Assembly: GCF_900107135.1 (NCBI RefSeq)
Contig: NZ_FNOV01000008.1
Location: 206,500-270,499 of the forward strand
Direction of reading: 5' to 3'
DNA: 64,000 nucleotides
Origin: Hymenobacter psychrophilus
GTDB lineage: Bacteria > Bacteroidota > Bacteroidia > Cytophagales > Hymenobacteraceae
Below, piece by piece: positions 42,951-51,287 of the stretch (position 1 is its first letter; every line of letters begins with the position of its first letter). The position numbers were made by a program, and so were the translations under genes. The notes beneath the pieces were generated by a model that had not been told where the DNA came from, made no database searches, and saw nothing but the letters and a program-made list of their open reading frames with translations.

Positions 42951-44390
42951 ATGGTTTCTGCCCCCGCTGCCCCCACCGCCACCCAACTTTCCATACCCGA
43001 GCTGTTTGCCCGCCAGCAGGGCCGCGCTGGCGCGCTGCGCCGCGAGGCCGCCAGCAGCCGCGCCGCCCGCCTGCGCCGCCTCGACACTTGGCTGACCGAC
43101 AACCGGGAAGCCATTCAGGAGGCCTTGTACACCGATTTTCGTAAGCCCGCCGTCGAAACCGACGTCACCGAAATCTGGTCGTCGCAAACCGAAATACGCC
43201 ACACGCTACGCCACCTGGAAGAGTGGGCTGCGCCGCGCCGGGTAAGCACGCCGCTGGCCCTAGTGGGCAGCCGCGGCTGGGTGCAAGCCGAGCCCAAGGG
43301 CGTTACGCTGATTATTGCGCCTTGGAACTACCCGTTTTACCTGGCCATTGATCCGCTGATTTCGGCCCTGGCAGCCGGCAACACGGCCATCATCAAGCCT
43401 TCGGAGATGACGCCCGCCGTGGCCGGGCTGCTGGCCCGCATGTGCCGCGAGCTGTTCGATGAGGCCGAGGTAACCGTGGTGCAGGGCGACAAGGACGTGG
43501 CCACCGAACTGCTGAAACTGCCTTTCGACCATATTTTCTTCACGGGCAGCCCGCAAGTGGGCAAAATTGTGATGCGCGCCGCTGCCGAGCACCTCACCAG
43601 CGTAACGCTGGAGCTGGGTGGCAAGAGCCCGGTTGTAGTCGATGAAACCGCCGACCTGCGCGACGCCGCCGAGAAAATCATCTGGGGTAAGGGCGTAAAC
43701 GCCGGCCAGACCTGCGTGGCCCCCGATTACGTGCTGGTGCACGAAGCCGTGCGCGACCAGTTGGTAGCCGAGATGCGCGCTGCCACCCAGCGCTTCTACT
43801 CGCCCGCCGGCCAGCCCGTCAGCGAGTCTGATTCGTATGCCCGCCTCGTAAACGACCACCACTTCGGGCGCGTAGCCGGCCTGCTCGAAGATGCCCGCGC
43901 CCAGGGCACCGAAGTAGCTTTTGGCGGAACCACCGATGCCGGCCAGCGCTTCATCGAGCCCACCGTGCTGCTCGACCCGCCCACCGACAGCCGCATCATG
44001 CAGGAGGAAATCTTCGGCCCGCTGCTGCCGGTTCTCACTTTCGGGAGCCTCTCGCAAGCCGTTGATGCCGTGAATTTGCACCCCAAGCCGCTGGCGCTCT
44101 ACGTCTTCACGCAGGACAAGGAAAACCAGCGCTACCTGCTCCAGAACATTCCGGCCGGCGGGGCCTGCGTGAATGAAACCATTCTGCACTTGGCCCACCC
44201 CGAGCTGCCCTTCGGCGGCTTTGGCAACAGCGGCATTGGGCGTTGCCACGGCCACGCCGGTTTCCTGGCTTTCAGCAACGAGAAATCGGTGCTCAAGCAG
44301 CGCGTGGGTCTCACCGCCCTCAAACCCCTGTACCCGCCCTACACCGATTCGGTGAAGAAGATGGTAAACCTGCTGCTGCGCTGGCTGTAG
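42951..44390 (+). CDS. Aldehyde dehydrogenase (class 3 / fatty aldehyde type)
   Basis: A 479-residue NAD(P)-dependent enzyme that oxidises aldehydes to acids. Signature parts are IIAPWNYPFYLAIDPL, the cofactor turn FTGSPQVGKIVM, the general-base Glu in LELGGKSPVVVDE, the catalytic Cys in GQTCVAPDYVL, and EEIFGPLLPVL. The absence of a long N-terminal domain and the hydrophobic C-terminal helix (VKKMVNLLLRWL) match class 3 and membrane-associated fatty-aldehyde dehydrogenases. It lies directly before an alcohol-oxidase-type GMC gene in the same direction. Together they could take a long-chain alcohol to its acid. Confidence 0.94.
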   Translation: MVSAPAAPTATQLSIPELFARQQGRAGALRREAASSRAARLRRLDTWLTDNREAIQEALYTDFRKPAVETDVTEIWSSQTEIRHTLRHLEEWAAPRRVSTPLALVGSRGWVQAEPKGVTLIIAPWNYPFYLAIDPLISALAAGNTAIIKPSEMTPAVAGLLARMCRELFDEAEVTVVQGDKDVATELLKLPFDHIFFTGSPQVGKIVMRAAAEHLTSVTLELGGKSPVVVDETADLRDAAEKIIWGKGVNAGQTCVAPDYVLVHEAVRDQLVAEMRAATQRFYSPAGQPVSESDSYARLVNDHHFGRVAGLLEDARAQGTEVAFGGTTDAGQRFIEPTVLLDPPTDSRIMQEEIFGPLLPVLTFGSLSQAVDAVNLHPKPLALYVFTQDKENQRYLLQNIPAGGACVNETILHLAHPELPFGGFGNSGIGRCHGHAGFLAFSNEKSVLKQRVGLTALKPLYPPYTDSVKKMVNLLLRWL

Positions 44391-44395
44391 CGGTA

Positions 44396-44506
44396 AAGGA
44401 GCGACTCGGTGAATTGGGTGGATTTGCTGTTCGTAAATCCTGGTTGCGCTATTTGCGCCGGGAGGCCTAATGAACGCCAACTCGCTTATTCACCGGGTCG
44501 CTCCTT
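44396..44506. repeat. Palindromic element between ALDH and GMC genes
   Basis: AAGGAGCGACTCGGTGAAT (44396-44414) pairs with ATTCACCGGGTCGCTCCTT (44488-44506) with one mismatch. The 73-base loop holds a smaller GGATTT/AAATCC hairpin. It ends ten bases before the next start codon. Confidence 0.8.
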
Positions 44507-44516
44507 CATTTTTAGT

Positions 44517-46625
44517 ATGCAAGCCGAGTATTTTCCGGGGAAAAATGCCGACCTTTTAGGGCCCGCTTTCCAGCAGGTTTTGCTGTCCAACTTCCCGCCC
44601 GCCATGCAGTTCACCGAAGCCCAGCGCGCCACCGTGCGCGCCCTTGCCGATACGTTTATCCCCACGTTGGCCCCGCCCGCCGGTGCCACCGATTCGGCGT
44701 ACTGGACGCAACGGGGCTCCGAGGGCATTGATCTGGACAAGATGGCCGAGGCGCTGTCGGCGCAGCCGGCCGGGGCGCAGCAGGAGTTTGGGCAGCTGCT
44801 GCGGCTACTCGATTCGCCGGCGCTGGGCCTGACGTGGTTTGGGGCGTTGAAGCCGTTTGTCCGGCTCGATGCGGAGCAGCGGGAGAAGCTGCTGCAAAGC
44901 TGGGCCAACTCGCAGGTGCCGCAGCTGCGTAAGGGATTTCAGGCGTTGCGGAAGTTGTGCGTGTTTCTCTACTACGGTGGCTCCCGGCCCGAAACGGCCC
45001 ATTTCGTGTGGGACGCCATCGGCTACGAGGGCCCCCAGGTGCCGGCCGAAACCGTGGCACCCGAACCCGCCGCCGCCCGGCCCCTGCACACGCTGCAGCC
45101 TGCGCAGGACACCACGTACGACTGTGATGTGCTGGTGATTGGCAGCGGCGCCGGGGGCGGCGTGGTAGCCGGCGAGCTGGCTGCTGCCGGCCACAAAGTG
45201 CTGGTGCTCGAAAAAGGCCCCTACTTCCACGGCACCGAATTTTCGCAGCGCGAAGTGGACATGCTGGGCCAGCTGTACGATGCCCGCGGCACGCTGGGCA
45301 CCCAGGACGGCGGCGTGGCCCTGCTGGCCGGCTCCTGCCTGGGCGGGGGCACCACCGTGAACTGGGCCGGGGCCTTCCGCACGCCCGACTACGTGCTGCA
45401 GGAATGGGCCCGCGAGCATCAGGTGCCGCATTTCACGTCCATGGAGTTCAAGCAGAGCCTTGATGCCGTGAGCCGCACGCTGGGCGTGAACATCGACTAC
45501 GTGCGCCACAATGGCCAGAACCAGGCCCTGCTCGACGGCTCACGGCAGTTGGGCCAGGAAGTGAAGCTGATTCCGCGCAACGAAAAGCACCCCCCGGCCG
45601 ACTGCGACGAGCACTTTGCCGGCATGGGCTACAGCTGCTTCGGCGACCGGCACAACGTGAAGCAGGGCACGCTCAACACTTACCTGCAAACCGCTTTCGA
45701 GCACGGCGCCCGGCTGCTGTGCGACACCGAAGTAGCGCGCGTAACCGTGGCCCAGGGCCGCGCCACCGGGGCCGAGGCCACTTATACCGGCCCCGATGGC
45801 CGGCCGGTGCGCGTAACGGTGCGGGCCAAGCGGGTAGTGGTAGCGGGTGGGGCGGTGCAGACGCCGGCGCTGCTGCTGCGCAGCGGCCTGCGCCACCCGC
45901 ACCTGGGCCAGCACCTGCACCTGCACCCCACGGTGGTGGTTTCGGGCATTTATCCGCAGCGCATGAACTCCTGGCACGGGCCGATGATGTCGGTGGTGAA
46001 TGACGGGTTCACGATGCTTGACGGCACCAACTTCGGCGCCAAAATTGAAACTCCGCCTGCCCATCCTGGCCTGATGAGCATGGTGATGCCCTGGCTTTCG
46101 GGCCGCCAGCACAAGGAGCTAATGCATGAGGCGGCGCACCTGGGCTCGTTCATCGTGCTCACCCGCGACCGGGACGGCGGCCGGGTTTCCGTTGACAAGC
46201 ACGGGCAGGCACTCATCGATTACACCCTCAGCGACTTCGACCGCCACAACATGCTGCGCGGAGTGCGGGCAGCGGCCGAAATACAAGTGGCGGCCGGGGC
46301 CCGCACGGTGTTGCTGCCCCACGGCTCGCTGCCGCTGCTGCATGCCGAAAACGGCCAGTTGCGCAATCCCGAAGTGCTCGACAACTTGCCCCAGCTCAGC
46401 TGGAAAGCCAACCAGTTCGGCCTGTACAGCGCCCACCAGATGAGCACTTGCCGCATGGGCGGCGACCGAGCCACGCACCCGGCCAGCCCCAGTGGTGAGC
46501 TGTACGAAGTAAAAAACCTGTTTGTGGCCGATGGCTCGGCCTTTCCGGCCTGTAGCGGTGTCAATCCTATGCTCACCATTATGGCCTTGGCCCACTATAC
46601 GGCCCAGCAGCTAAAGGCCGGTTGA
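44517..46625 (+). CDS. GMC oxidoreductase, long-chain alcohol oxidase type
   Basis: A 702-residue flavoprotein. An N-terminal helical region of about 190 residues (TEAQRATVRALADTFIPTL) precedes the FAD domain, which begins DVLVIGSGAGGGVVAGELAAAGHKVLVLEKG. It continues with the GMC signature LLAGSCLGGGTTVNWAGAFR and ends with SAHQMSTCRMGGD and CSGVNPMLTIMALAHYTA, which carry the active-site His and Asn region. The N-terminal extension and overall size match long-chain fatty alcohol oxidases. The ATG at 44517 is preferred because upstream in-frame residues fall inside the palindrome. The neighbouring aldehyde dehydrogenase would take the product. Confidence 0.9.
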   Translation: MQAEYFPGKNADLLGPAFQQVLLSNFPPAMQFTEAQRATVRALADTFIPTLAPPAGATDSAYWTQRGSEGIDLDKMAEALSAQPAGAQQEFGQLLRLLDSPALGLTWFGALKPFVRLDAEQREKLLQSWANSQVPQLRKGFQALRKLCVFLYYGGSRPETAHFVWDAIGYEGPQVPAETVAPEPAAARPLHTLQPAQDTTYDCDVLVIGSGAGGGVVAGELAAAGHKVLVLEKGPYFHGTEFSQREVDMLGQLYDARGTLGTQDGGVALLAGSCLGGGTTVNWAGAFRTPDYVLQEWAREHQVPHFTSMEFKQSLDAVSRTLGVNIDYVRHNGQNQALLDGSRQLGQEVKLIPRNEKHPPADCDEHFAGMGYSCFGDRHNVKQGTLNTYLQTAFEHGARLLCDTEVARVTVAQGRATGAEATYTGPDGRPVRVTVRAKRVVVAGGAVQTPALLLRSGLRHPHLGQHLHLHPTVVVSGIYPQRMNSWHGPMMSVVNDGFTMLDGTNFGAKIETPPAHPGLMSMVMPWLSGRQHKELMHEAAHLGSFIVLTRDRDGGRVSVDKHGQALIDYTLSDFDRHNMLRGVRAAAEIQVAAGARTVLLPHGSLPLLHAENGQLRNPEVLDNLPQLSWKANQFGLYSAHQMSTCRMGGDRATHPASPSGELYEVKNLFVADGSAFPACSGVNPMLTIMALAHYTAQQLKAG

Positions 46626-46643
46626 GTGGTTTGTGGAGAATGT

Positions 46644-46685
46644 TGTGCTGAGCGGAGCCGGAGGCAAAGTAGAAGAATGACGTTT
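46644..46685. repeat. Degenerate relic of the CGTCAT-ended palindrome
   Basis: GTGCTGAGCGGAGCCG followed closely by AGAAGAATGACGTT carries parts of both ends of the family but no full arms or core. It is probably a deleted copy. Confidence 0.4.
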
Positions 46686-46760
46686 TCCATTGGCGACTGA
46701 AATCAGACCCGGCGGGTCTTTTCGCGTAGGTAGGGATTTTGGTACCTGAATTTCGCTTTT

Positions 46761-47195
46761 ATGACTCTCCGTACTCCTTTCGCATTGGTGCTGGCGGCCG
46801 GACTGCTGGGTAGCGCCTGCGCGCGCCGGCCAGCTGGCGCTACCAGCACTGCTGCTCCCACCAAATCGGGTCGCGAGGTGAAGGCTGAAGCCAAGGCGGT
46901 AGCTGCTGCGCCGCCCGCCGCCCGCGACCTGACCGATGTATTAACTGAGCAGCTGAGCCTGACCGATGAGCAGCGCAGCAGTGTCCGGCAGATTTTTACC
47001 AGCACCCTGAAACAGGCGCAACAGGCCCAGGAGCGTCTTAAAAGCAACCGTCCGGCCCTGCTGGCCGAATTGAAAAGCATCAATGCCAGTTCCGACCGGG
47101 AGCTGCAGCAGGTGCTCAGCCCCGAGCAGTACCAACAGCTGAAGGCCAAGCAGAAGCAGGTGCAGGAGCAGATGCGGGCCCGCAAGGCGCAGTAG
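46761..47195 (+). CDS. Spy/CpxP-like lipoprotein
   Basis: A 144-residue exported protein. The lipobox is LLGSAC near residue 20, followed by an Ala/Pro/Thr-rich linker, then a helical domain. LTEQLSLTDEQRSSVRQIF and VLSPEQYQQLKAKQKQV resemble the LTxxQ motifs of periplasmic chaperones and metal-sensing partners such as Spy and CpxP. It may buffer envelope stress. No two-component system for it is adjacent. Confidence 0.72.
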   Translation: MTLRTPFALVLAAGLLGSACARRPAGATSTAAPTKSGREVKAEAKAVAAAPPAARDLTDVLTEQLSLTDEQRSSVRQIFTSTLKQAQQAQERLKSNRPALLAELKSINASSDRELQQVLSPEQYQQLKAKQKQVQEQMRARKAQ

Positions 47196-47249
47196 CCCAA
47201 ATCGGCCCGATTACGCACCTTTGCCGGCTCGGTTTCCTATAGACCTTCT

Positions 47250-47771
47250 ATGCCCGCTCCCCTCGTTCAAACGCCCGAGACTATTCACCGCATCCGGTTT
47301 CAGGACTGCGATATGCTCGGCCACCTCAACAACGCCCGCTACCTCGACTACTTTCTCAATGCCCGCGAAGAGCACGCCCTGCAGCACTACGCCCTCAACC
47401 TGGGCCAACTGGCCCAGGAGCTGAGCGCGGGCTGGGTGATTACCAAGCATCACCTGGCTTACCTGCGGCCCGCCCGCCACGCCGAAACGGTGCTAATCCG
47501 CACCCAGCTCATCCATTTCGACAACTCGAACCTAGTAGTGGAGATGCAAATGCTACGCGAAGATGGCCTGCAGCTAAAGGCACTGCTGTGGTCGGAAATG
47601 ACGTTGGTGCGCCTGCCCGGCGGCACCCGCACCGAGCACTCCGAGTCCCTGATGGAGCTGCTCGAACAGCTCGATGTGGAAGATGTGGACTACGACCCCG
47701 ATGGCTTCGACGACCGGGTGCGCGAGTTGCGCAAGCAGTTCAAAAAGGCCCGCAAAGGCGAGGACGAGTAG
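47250..47771 (+). CDS. Acyl-CoA thioesterase, hotdog fold (4HBT)
   Basis: A 173-residue enzyme of the 4-hydroxybenzoyl-CoA thioesterase type, close to the YbgC group. The active-site segment is IRFQDCDMLGHLNNARYLDYF, in which the usual Asp-x-x-x-x-Gly-H-x-N appears as DCDMLGHLNN. The last 40 residues are acidic and basic and lie beyond the fold. It hydrolyses acyl-CoA or acyl-ACP thioesters. The start is supported by a CACCTTTG -7-like element about 25 bases upstream. Confidence 0.9.
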   Translation: MPAPLVQTPETIHRIRFQDCDMLGHLNNARYLDYFLNAREEHALQHYALNLGQLAQELSAGWVITKHHLAYLRPARHAETVLIRTQLIHFDNSNLVVEMQMLREDGLQLKALLWSEMTLVRLPGGTRTEHSESLMELLEQLDVEDVDYDPDGFDDRVRELRKQFKKARKGEDE

Positions 47772-47832
47772 CCGGCCCGGGCGCCCCGATGCCAAAATCC
47801 TGCTCAACCCCCGGCCATTTTCGCCGTTAGAG

Positions 47833-47866
47833 AAGAACCGAAGGCGCCCGGCGCTTTCGGTTCTTT
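47833..47866 (+). terminator. Terminator after the thioesterase
   Basis: AAGAACCGAAGGCGC and GCGCTTTCGGTTCTT form the stem, followed by TTTA. It lies about 60 bases past the stop. Confidence 0.8.
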
Positions 47867-47894
47867 TATTCCTCTACCCTAAACCTGATTTACG

Positions 47895-48452
47895 ATGAGC
47901 ATTTTTGGAAGCGACGCCCTGAAGGGTAAAAAAATAGCCATTATCGCCACCGATGGTTTCGAGCAGTCGGAACTCGACAAGCCCAAGAAGTACCTCGAAG
48001 ATGAGGGCGCCGAAACCCACGTCATCTCGCTGAAAAGCGGCTCGATTAAGGGCTGGGACGAGAAAGACTGGGGCAGCAAAGTAGATGTAGACAAGGTAAT
48101 CGGCGACGTGAAAGTAGCCGACTACGATGCCTTGGTACTGCCCGGCGGCCAGATGAACCCCGACGTGCTGCGTACCGAAGCGGCAGTTGTAAGCTTCATT
48201 GGCGAGTTTGTGCGCTCGGGCAAGCCCGTGGCGGCCATCTGCCACGGCCCCTGGACGCTGATTGAGGCCGACGTGGTGCGCGGCAAGAACCTGACCAGCT
48301 GGCCCAGCCTCAAAACCGACATCAAAAACGCCGGTGGTCACTGGACTGATGAAACGGTGGTGGTCGATGGCAACCTCATCACCAGCCGTAACCCCCAGGA
48401 TATTCCCAACTTCAACGAGAAGATCAAGGAAGCCCTGGTAGGGAAAAAATAA
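47895..48452 (+). CDS. DJ-1/PfpI family type 1 glutamine-amidotransferase-like protein
   Basis: A 185-residue protein. Parts are KIAIIATDGFEQSELDKP at the N terminus with the conserved Glu, YDALVLPGGQMNPDVL, and the nucleophile Cys in AICHGPWTLIEA. The next conserved segment is SWPSLKTDIKNAGGHW. This is the YhbO/PfpI branch, which includes general stress proteins and proposed deglycases. It probably forms oligomers and protects against carbonyl or oxidative stress. Confidence 0.93.
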   Translation: MSIFGSDALKGKKIAIIATDGFEQSELDKPKKYLEDEGAETHVISLKSGSIKGWDEKDWGSKVDVDKVIGDVKVADYDALVLPGGQMNPDVLRTEAAVVSFIGEFVRSGKPVAAICHGPWTLIEADVVRGKNLTSWPSLKTDIKNAGGHWTDETVVVDGNLITSRNPQDIPNFNEKIKEALVGKK

Positions 48453-48471
48453 AGCGTTCAGTTGACTCCCA

Positions 48472-48564
48472 GTCATCCTGACGAAAGATGGACCTTATTC
48501 CACTAAAGCGAACCGTTAGTACGGCCTTTTTAGTGGGATAAGGTCCTTCCTTCGTCAGGATGAT
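48472..48564. repeat. Palindrome with GTCATCCTGACGAA ends between convergent genes
   Basis: GTCATCCTGACGAA...GGACCTTATTCCACTAAA pairs with TTTAGTGGGATAAGGTCC...TTCGTCAGGATGA. The outer ends resemble the CGTCAT family. The arms are about 38 bases with a small bulge. It lies after the DJ-1 gene and before the end of a minus-strand gene. Confidence 0.85.
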
Positions 48565-48580
48565 AGCCAACTCACCTACT

Positions 48581-49072
48581 TCATTGTACCAGCTGCGCCG
48601 CGAACTGGTGGTAGGCGAAATAGAAAGTCAAGTCGAAGCAAAGCAGAAAACCGCCCTGCAGCCACAGCGAACGGGCATAGCCGTGCAGGCGCTCGGGCCG
48701 CTCGGCGGCAGGAGCCCGGCGGTGCAGCCAGAGGCCGATGAGCACGTAGCCCACGTCAAGCGCCGCATTGATGAGCAACAGGTGCTCAAAGCTTTGTTGG
48801 GCCGCCAGGCTATCGGCTAGCGAGAGGCCGGCCACGCCCTGGGGTTGCGCCCGCAAAATGCCCCATACGGCCAGCAGCGTGTTCACCATGTTCCAAGCCA
48901 CGTTCATGAAATGGAAGTGATGAGCTGCAGTGCGTGCATCGGTGCGCGACACATGGTAGCCGCTGATAACCAGGTTGAGCAATGCCCAGACTCCGAGCAG
49001 GCCCATGCCGTGCTCGGCCATCAACTCGCGGGCCTGGTTGATAGCGGGTAAATCGGTAGCGAAAATCGGCAT
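48581..49072 (-). CDS. Four-helix membrane protein of unknown function
   Basis: A 163-residue protein with about four membrane helices (MGLLGVWALLNLVISGYHV, FEHLLLINAALDVGYVLIGLWL and others) and a His-rich loop (TDARTAAHHFHFMN) between helices one and two. It resembles a DUF6992-type family of Bacteroidota, but that label is tentative. The conserved-looking His and Asn could bind a metal or haem. Confidence 0.65.
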   Translation of the reverse strand: MPIFATDLPAINQARELMAEHGMGLLGVWALLNLVISGYHVSRTDARTAAHHFHFMNVAWNMVNTLLAVWGILRAQPQGVAGLSLADSLAAQQSFEHLLLINAALDVGYVLIGLWLHRRAPAAERPERLHGYARSLWLQGGFLLCFDLTFYFAYHQFAAQLVQ

Positions 49073-49093
49073 ATAATAAAGGCGGGAAAACGC

Positions 49094-49126
49094 AAAAAAG
49101 GAAGCCCGGGGGCTTCCTTTTTGTTT
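49094..49126. terminator. Terminator of the porin-like gene
   Basis: AAAAAAGGAAGCCC and GGGCTTCCTTTTT form the stem. On the minus strand it is followed by a T run, just past the stop at 49144. Confidence 0.85.
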
Positions 49127-49143
49127 GTGGGTGTAGCGGCAGC

Positions 49144-49863
49144 TTAGCGGTTGAAGCCGATGCCGACGTAAACCTGGAAAGCCCCGTTCTTGATGTCGGA
49201 AATAGCGCGGTTGCCGGTCTTGGCCAAGTCCTGGTCTTTAATGATTTCGTTGAAGCCAGCCACGTAGCGACCCCCAACGCGGGCCGGACCGATGCGGGCT
49301 TCCAGGCCGGCCGCCAGGCCGTAGTCGAGGCTGTTGTAGGCGTAGTTGTTGTTGGCGTCTTTGGCAAGCTTGCGCTCAACCCCGTTCTCGCGCACCTTGG
49401 TCAGCAGCGAAACCTGGGGGCCCACATGCACGCTCACGTTGTCGAGGAAGTTGTATACCAGCAGCACCGGCACCTGAATGTAGTCGAGGCGGGTGTTGTA
49501 GGCGCCGTTTACCAGCTGGCCCTGCGAGTTGGGCAGGCCGTTGTTGCCGGCAAAGCCCTGGCGGCTGTAGAGCAGTTCGGGCTGAACGGAAAACTTGTCG
49601 CTGAACCCATATTGGGTGTAGATGCCGGCGTGGAAGGTGTTATAGATGCCTTCGTCGGAGTAATTTTTCTTATCGTCGCCGCGGAAGTTAGACGCCGTGA
49701 AACCGCCCTTGATGCCGAAGCCGGTGTTGCGCGAGTCGGTGCCACCGGAGGCAGAAGGATAATCGGTAGAGGAGCGGACACCGGTAGGGCCGGTGGTTTG
49801 AGCCAGGGCCGGTACGCTTAGCAAGGTGGCCGCCAGCAACAGAGGGGAGGTAAGGTTTTTCAT
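49144..49863 (-). CDS. Porin-family outer-membrane beta-barrel protein
   Basis: A 239-residue protein with a signal peptide (LLLAATLLSVPALAQ) and an eight-strand barrel of the PorT/OmpW-like outer-membrane type (FGIKGGFTASNF, LDYIQVPVLLVYNF, LEARIGPARVGGRYVAGF, ending FQVYVGIGFNR). The C-terminal aromatic strand fits Bam recognition. The function is not specified by sequence. The 207 bases upstream to the tRNA contain the tRNA promoter. Confidence 0.85.
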   Translation of the reverse strand: MKNLTSPLLLAATLLSVPALAQTTGPTGVRSSTDYPSASGGTDSRNTGFGIKGGFTASNFRGDDKKNYSDEGIYNTFHAGIYTQYGFSDKFSVQPELLYSRQGFAGNNGLPNSQGQLVNGAYNTRLDYIQVPVLLVYNFLDNVSVHVGPQVSLLTKVRENGVERKLAKDANNNYAYNSLDYGLAAGLEARIGPARVGGRYVAGFNEIIKDQDLAKTGNRAISDIKNGAFQVYVGIGFNR

Positions 49864-50029
49864 GAGAAGAGGATTCAGAAACAGAAGAAAAGGGGAGAAC
49901 GGGTCTGCATAGCGCCCGGCTACCGTAGTAGTAGCCCTATACTGCCTGATGCGGCGAAGGTTACACTGCCCCGGCCAGCCGGGCCCGAATTTTATACCTG
50001 CGGTGGCTGGGTTTCCCCGGCCCTTACCC

Positions 50030-50037
50030 TATCTTTG
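50030..50037 (+). promoter_or_regulatory. -7 element of the tRNA gene
   Basis: TATCTTTG matches TAnnTTTG and lies 33 bases before the tRNA 5' end. No clear TTG box at 19-base spacing. Confidence 0.5.
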
Positions 50038-50070
50038 GATCTTTACGGCGGCCGCAAGGCTAGCCTTAAT

Positions 50071-50145
50071 GGGGTGTTAGCTCAGTTGGTTCAGAGCACT
50101 ACCTCGACAAGGTAGGGGTCATCGGTTCGAGCCCGATACGCCCCA
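50071..50145 (+). tRNA. tRNA-Val, anticodon GAC, atypical loop
   Basis: A 75-base cloverleaf. Acceptor GGGGTGT/ACGCCCC, D arm GCTC/GAGC, anticodon stem CTACC/GGTAG, and T arm ATCGG-TTCGAGC-CCGAT all pair. The anticodon loop reads TCGACAA, so positions 34-36 are GAC (valine). Position 33 is C in place of the nearly universal U. CCA is not encoded (the genome continues CAGCA). A very stable hairpin follows at once. Confidence 0.93.
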
Positions 50146-50150
50146 CAGCA

Positions 50151-50209
50151 ACCGTCTCAACACAAAAATAACCGCCCTTATCCGGCGGTTATTTTTGTGT
50201 TGAGACGGT
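50151..50209 (+). terminator. Long hairpin terminator after the tRNA
   Basis: ACCGTCTCAACACAAAAATA begins a 26-base arm with an exact inverted copy ending at 50209. The loop is CTTATCC. Confidence 0.9.
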
Positions 50210-50272
50210 ATCGGAAGCAACCAGCGGCCGGGCAGCCCACAGCCCTCCTGCGCCATTTTATCCATCTCCCGC

Positions 50273-51184
50273 ATGCTCTCCATTGCCTGGCACCCCGTGT
50301 ATGCCCATCCGCTGCCGGCCAGCCACCGCTTCCCAATGCTCAAGTACGAGCTGCTGCCCGAGCAACTGCTGCGTGAGGGAACGGTGCCGGAAGCGGCCTT
50401 TTTCACCTCTCAGCCGCCGCCCGAAGCCGACGTGCTGCGCGTACACGCGGCCGATTATTTCCGCCGCCTGCAGGCCGGCGAGCTGAGCCGGCACGAGGAG
50501 CGGGCCACCGGCTTTCCGTGGAGCCCCGAGCTGATCAACCGCGAAACCACCATTCTGGGCGGCACGTTGGAGTGCGCCCGCCGGGCGGTGGCCAGCGGCG
50601 GGGTAGCGCTCAACATTGCCGGCGGTACCCACCACGCTTTCCGCGACCGGGGCGAAGGGTTCTGCCTGCTCAACGACCAGGCTGCCGCCGCCATGTATCT
50701 GCTGGACCATCCTGAGCTGGGCGTGCGCCGCGTGCTTATCATCGACCTTGATGTGCACCAGGGCAACGGCACGGCCGCCATGCTGGCCCACGAGCCGCGC
50801 GCGTTCACGCTCAGTGTGCACGGCGCCCGCAACTATCCGCACCGCAAGGAGCAGTCCGACCTCGACCTGCCCCTGCCCGATGGCACCGACGACGCCACTT
50901 ACCTGACGCTGCTGCGCGAAACCTTACCCCGCCTATTGAATGAGCACCAGCCCGATTTTGTGTTCTACCTGGCCGGGGTAGATGTGCTGGCCACCGATAA
51001 GCTGGGCTACCTGGGCCTGAGCCGCGAAGGGTGCCGCCAGCGCGACGCCTACGTGCTTGGCCTCTGCCACCAGCACGGCTTGCCGGTGGTGGTGTGCATG
51101 GGCGGGGGCTACTCGCCCAATATTATCGACATCGTTGAGGCCCACGCCAATACGTTTAGGGTAGCGGCTGATTTGTGGAGCTGA
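50273..51184 (+). CDS. Histone-deacetylase family protein
   Basis: A 303-residue zinc-dependent amidohydrolase of the HDAC/AcuC/acetylpolyamine superfamily. Motifs are GGTHHAFRDRGEGFCLLND with the His pair, IIDLDVHQGNGTA with the zinc ligands Asp and His, and FYLAGVDVLATDKLG, followed by GGGYSPN. In bacteria such enzymes deacetylate acetyl-CoA synthetase, polyamines or small metabolites. The C-terminal codons run into a long palindrome shared with the convergent gene. Confidence 0.92.
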   Translation: MLSIAWHPVYAHPLPASHRFPMLKYELLPEQLLREGTVPEAAFFTSQPPPEADVLRVHAADYFRRLQAGELSRHEERATGFPWSPELINRETTILGGTLECARRAVASGGVALNIAGGTHHAFRDRGEGFCLLNDQAAAAMYLLDHPELGVRRVLIIDLDVHQGNGTAAMLAHEPRAFTLSVHGARNYPHRKEQSDLDLPLPDGTDDATYLTLLRETLPRLLNEHQPDFVFYLAGVDVLATDKLGYLGLSREGCRQRDAYVLGLCHQHGLPVVVCMGGGYSPNIIDIVEAHANTFRVAADLWS

Positions 51185-51287
51185 TTATTGGGCTTAGTTG
51201 GTTGTGCATGGTGCCCGCGCCGTTCAATCGTTTCATTCAAAACGACCTAAGTACTATGCACAACCAGCTAAGCCCTAATAATCAGCT
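51180..51287. repeat. Long palindrome overlapping both convergent gene ends
   Basis: AGCTGATTATTGGGCTTAG begins the left arm. The right arm ends CTAAGCCCTAATAATCAGCT. Inner arms GGTTGTGCAT and ATGCACAACC also pair. The left arm includes the TGA of the HDAC-family gene. The right arm encodes the last residues and the TAG of the methyltransferase gene. Confidence 0.88.
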
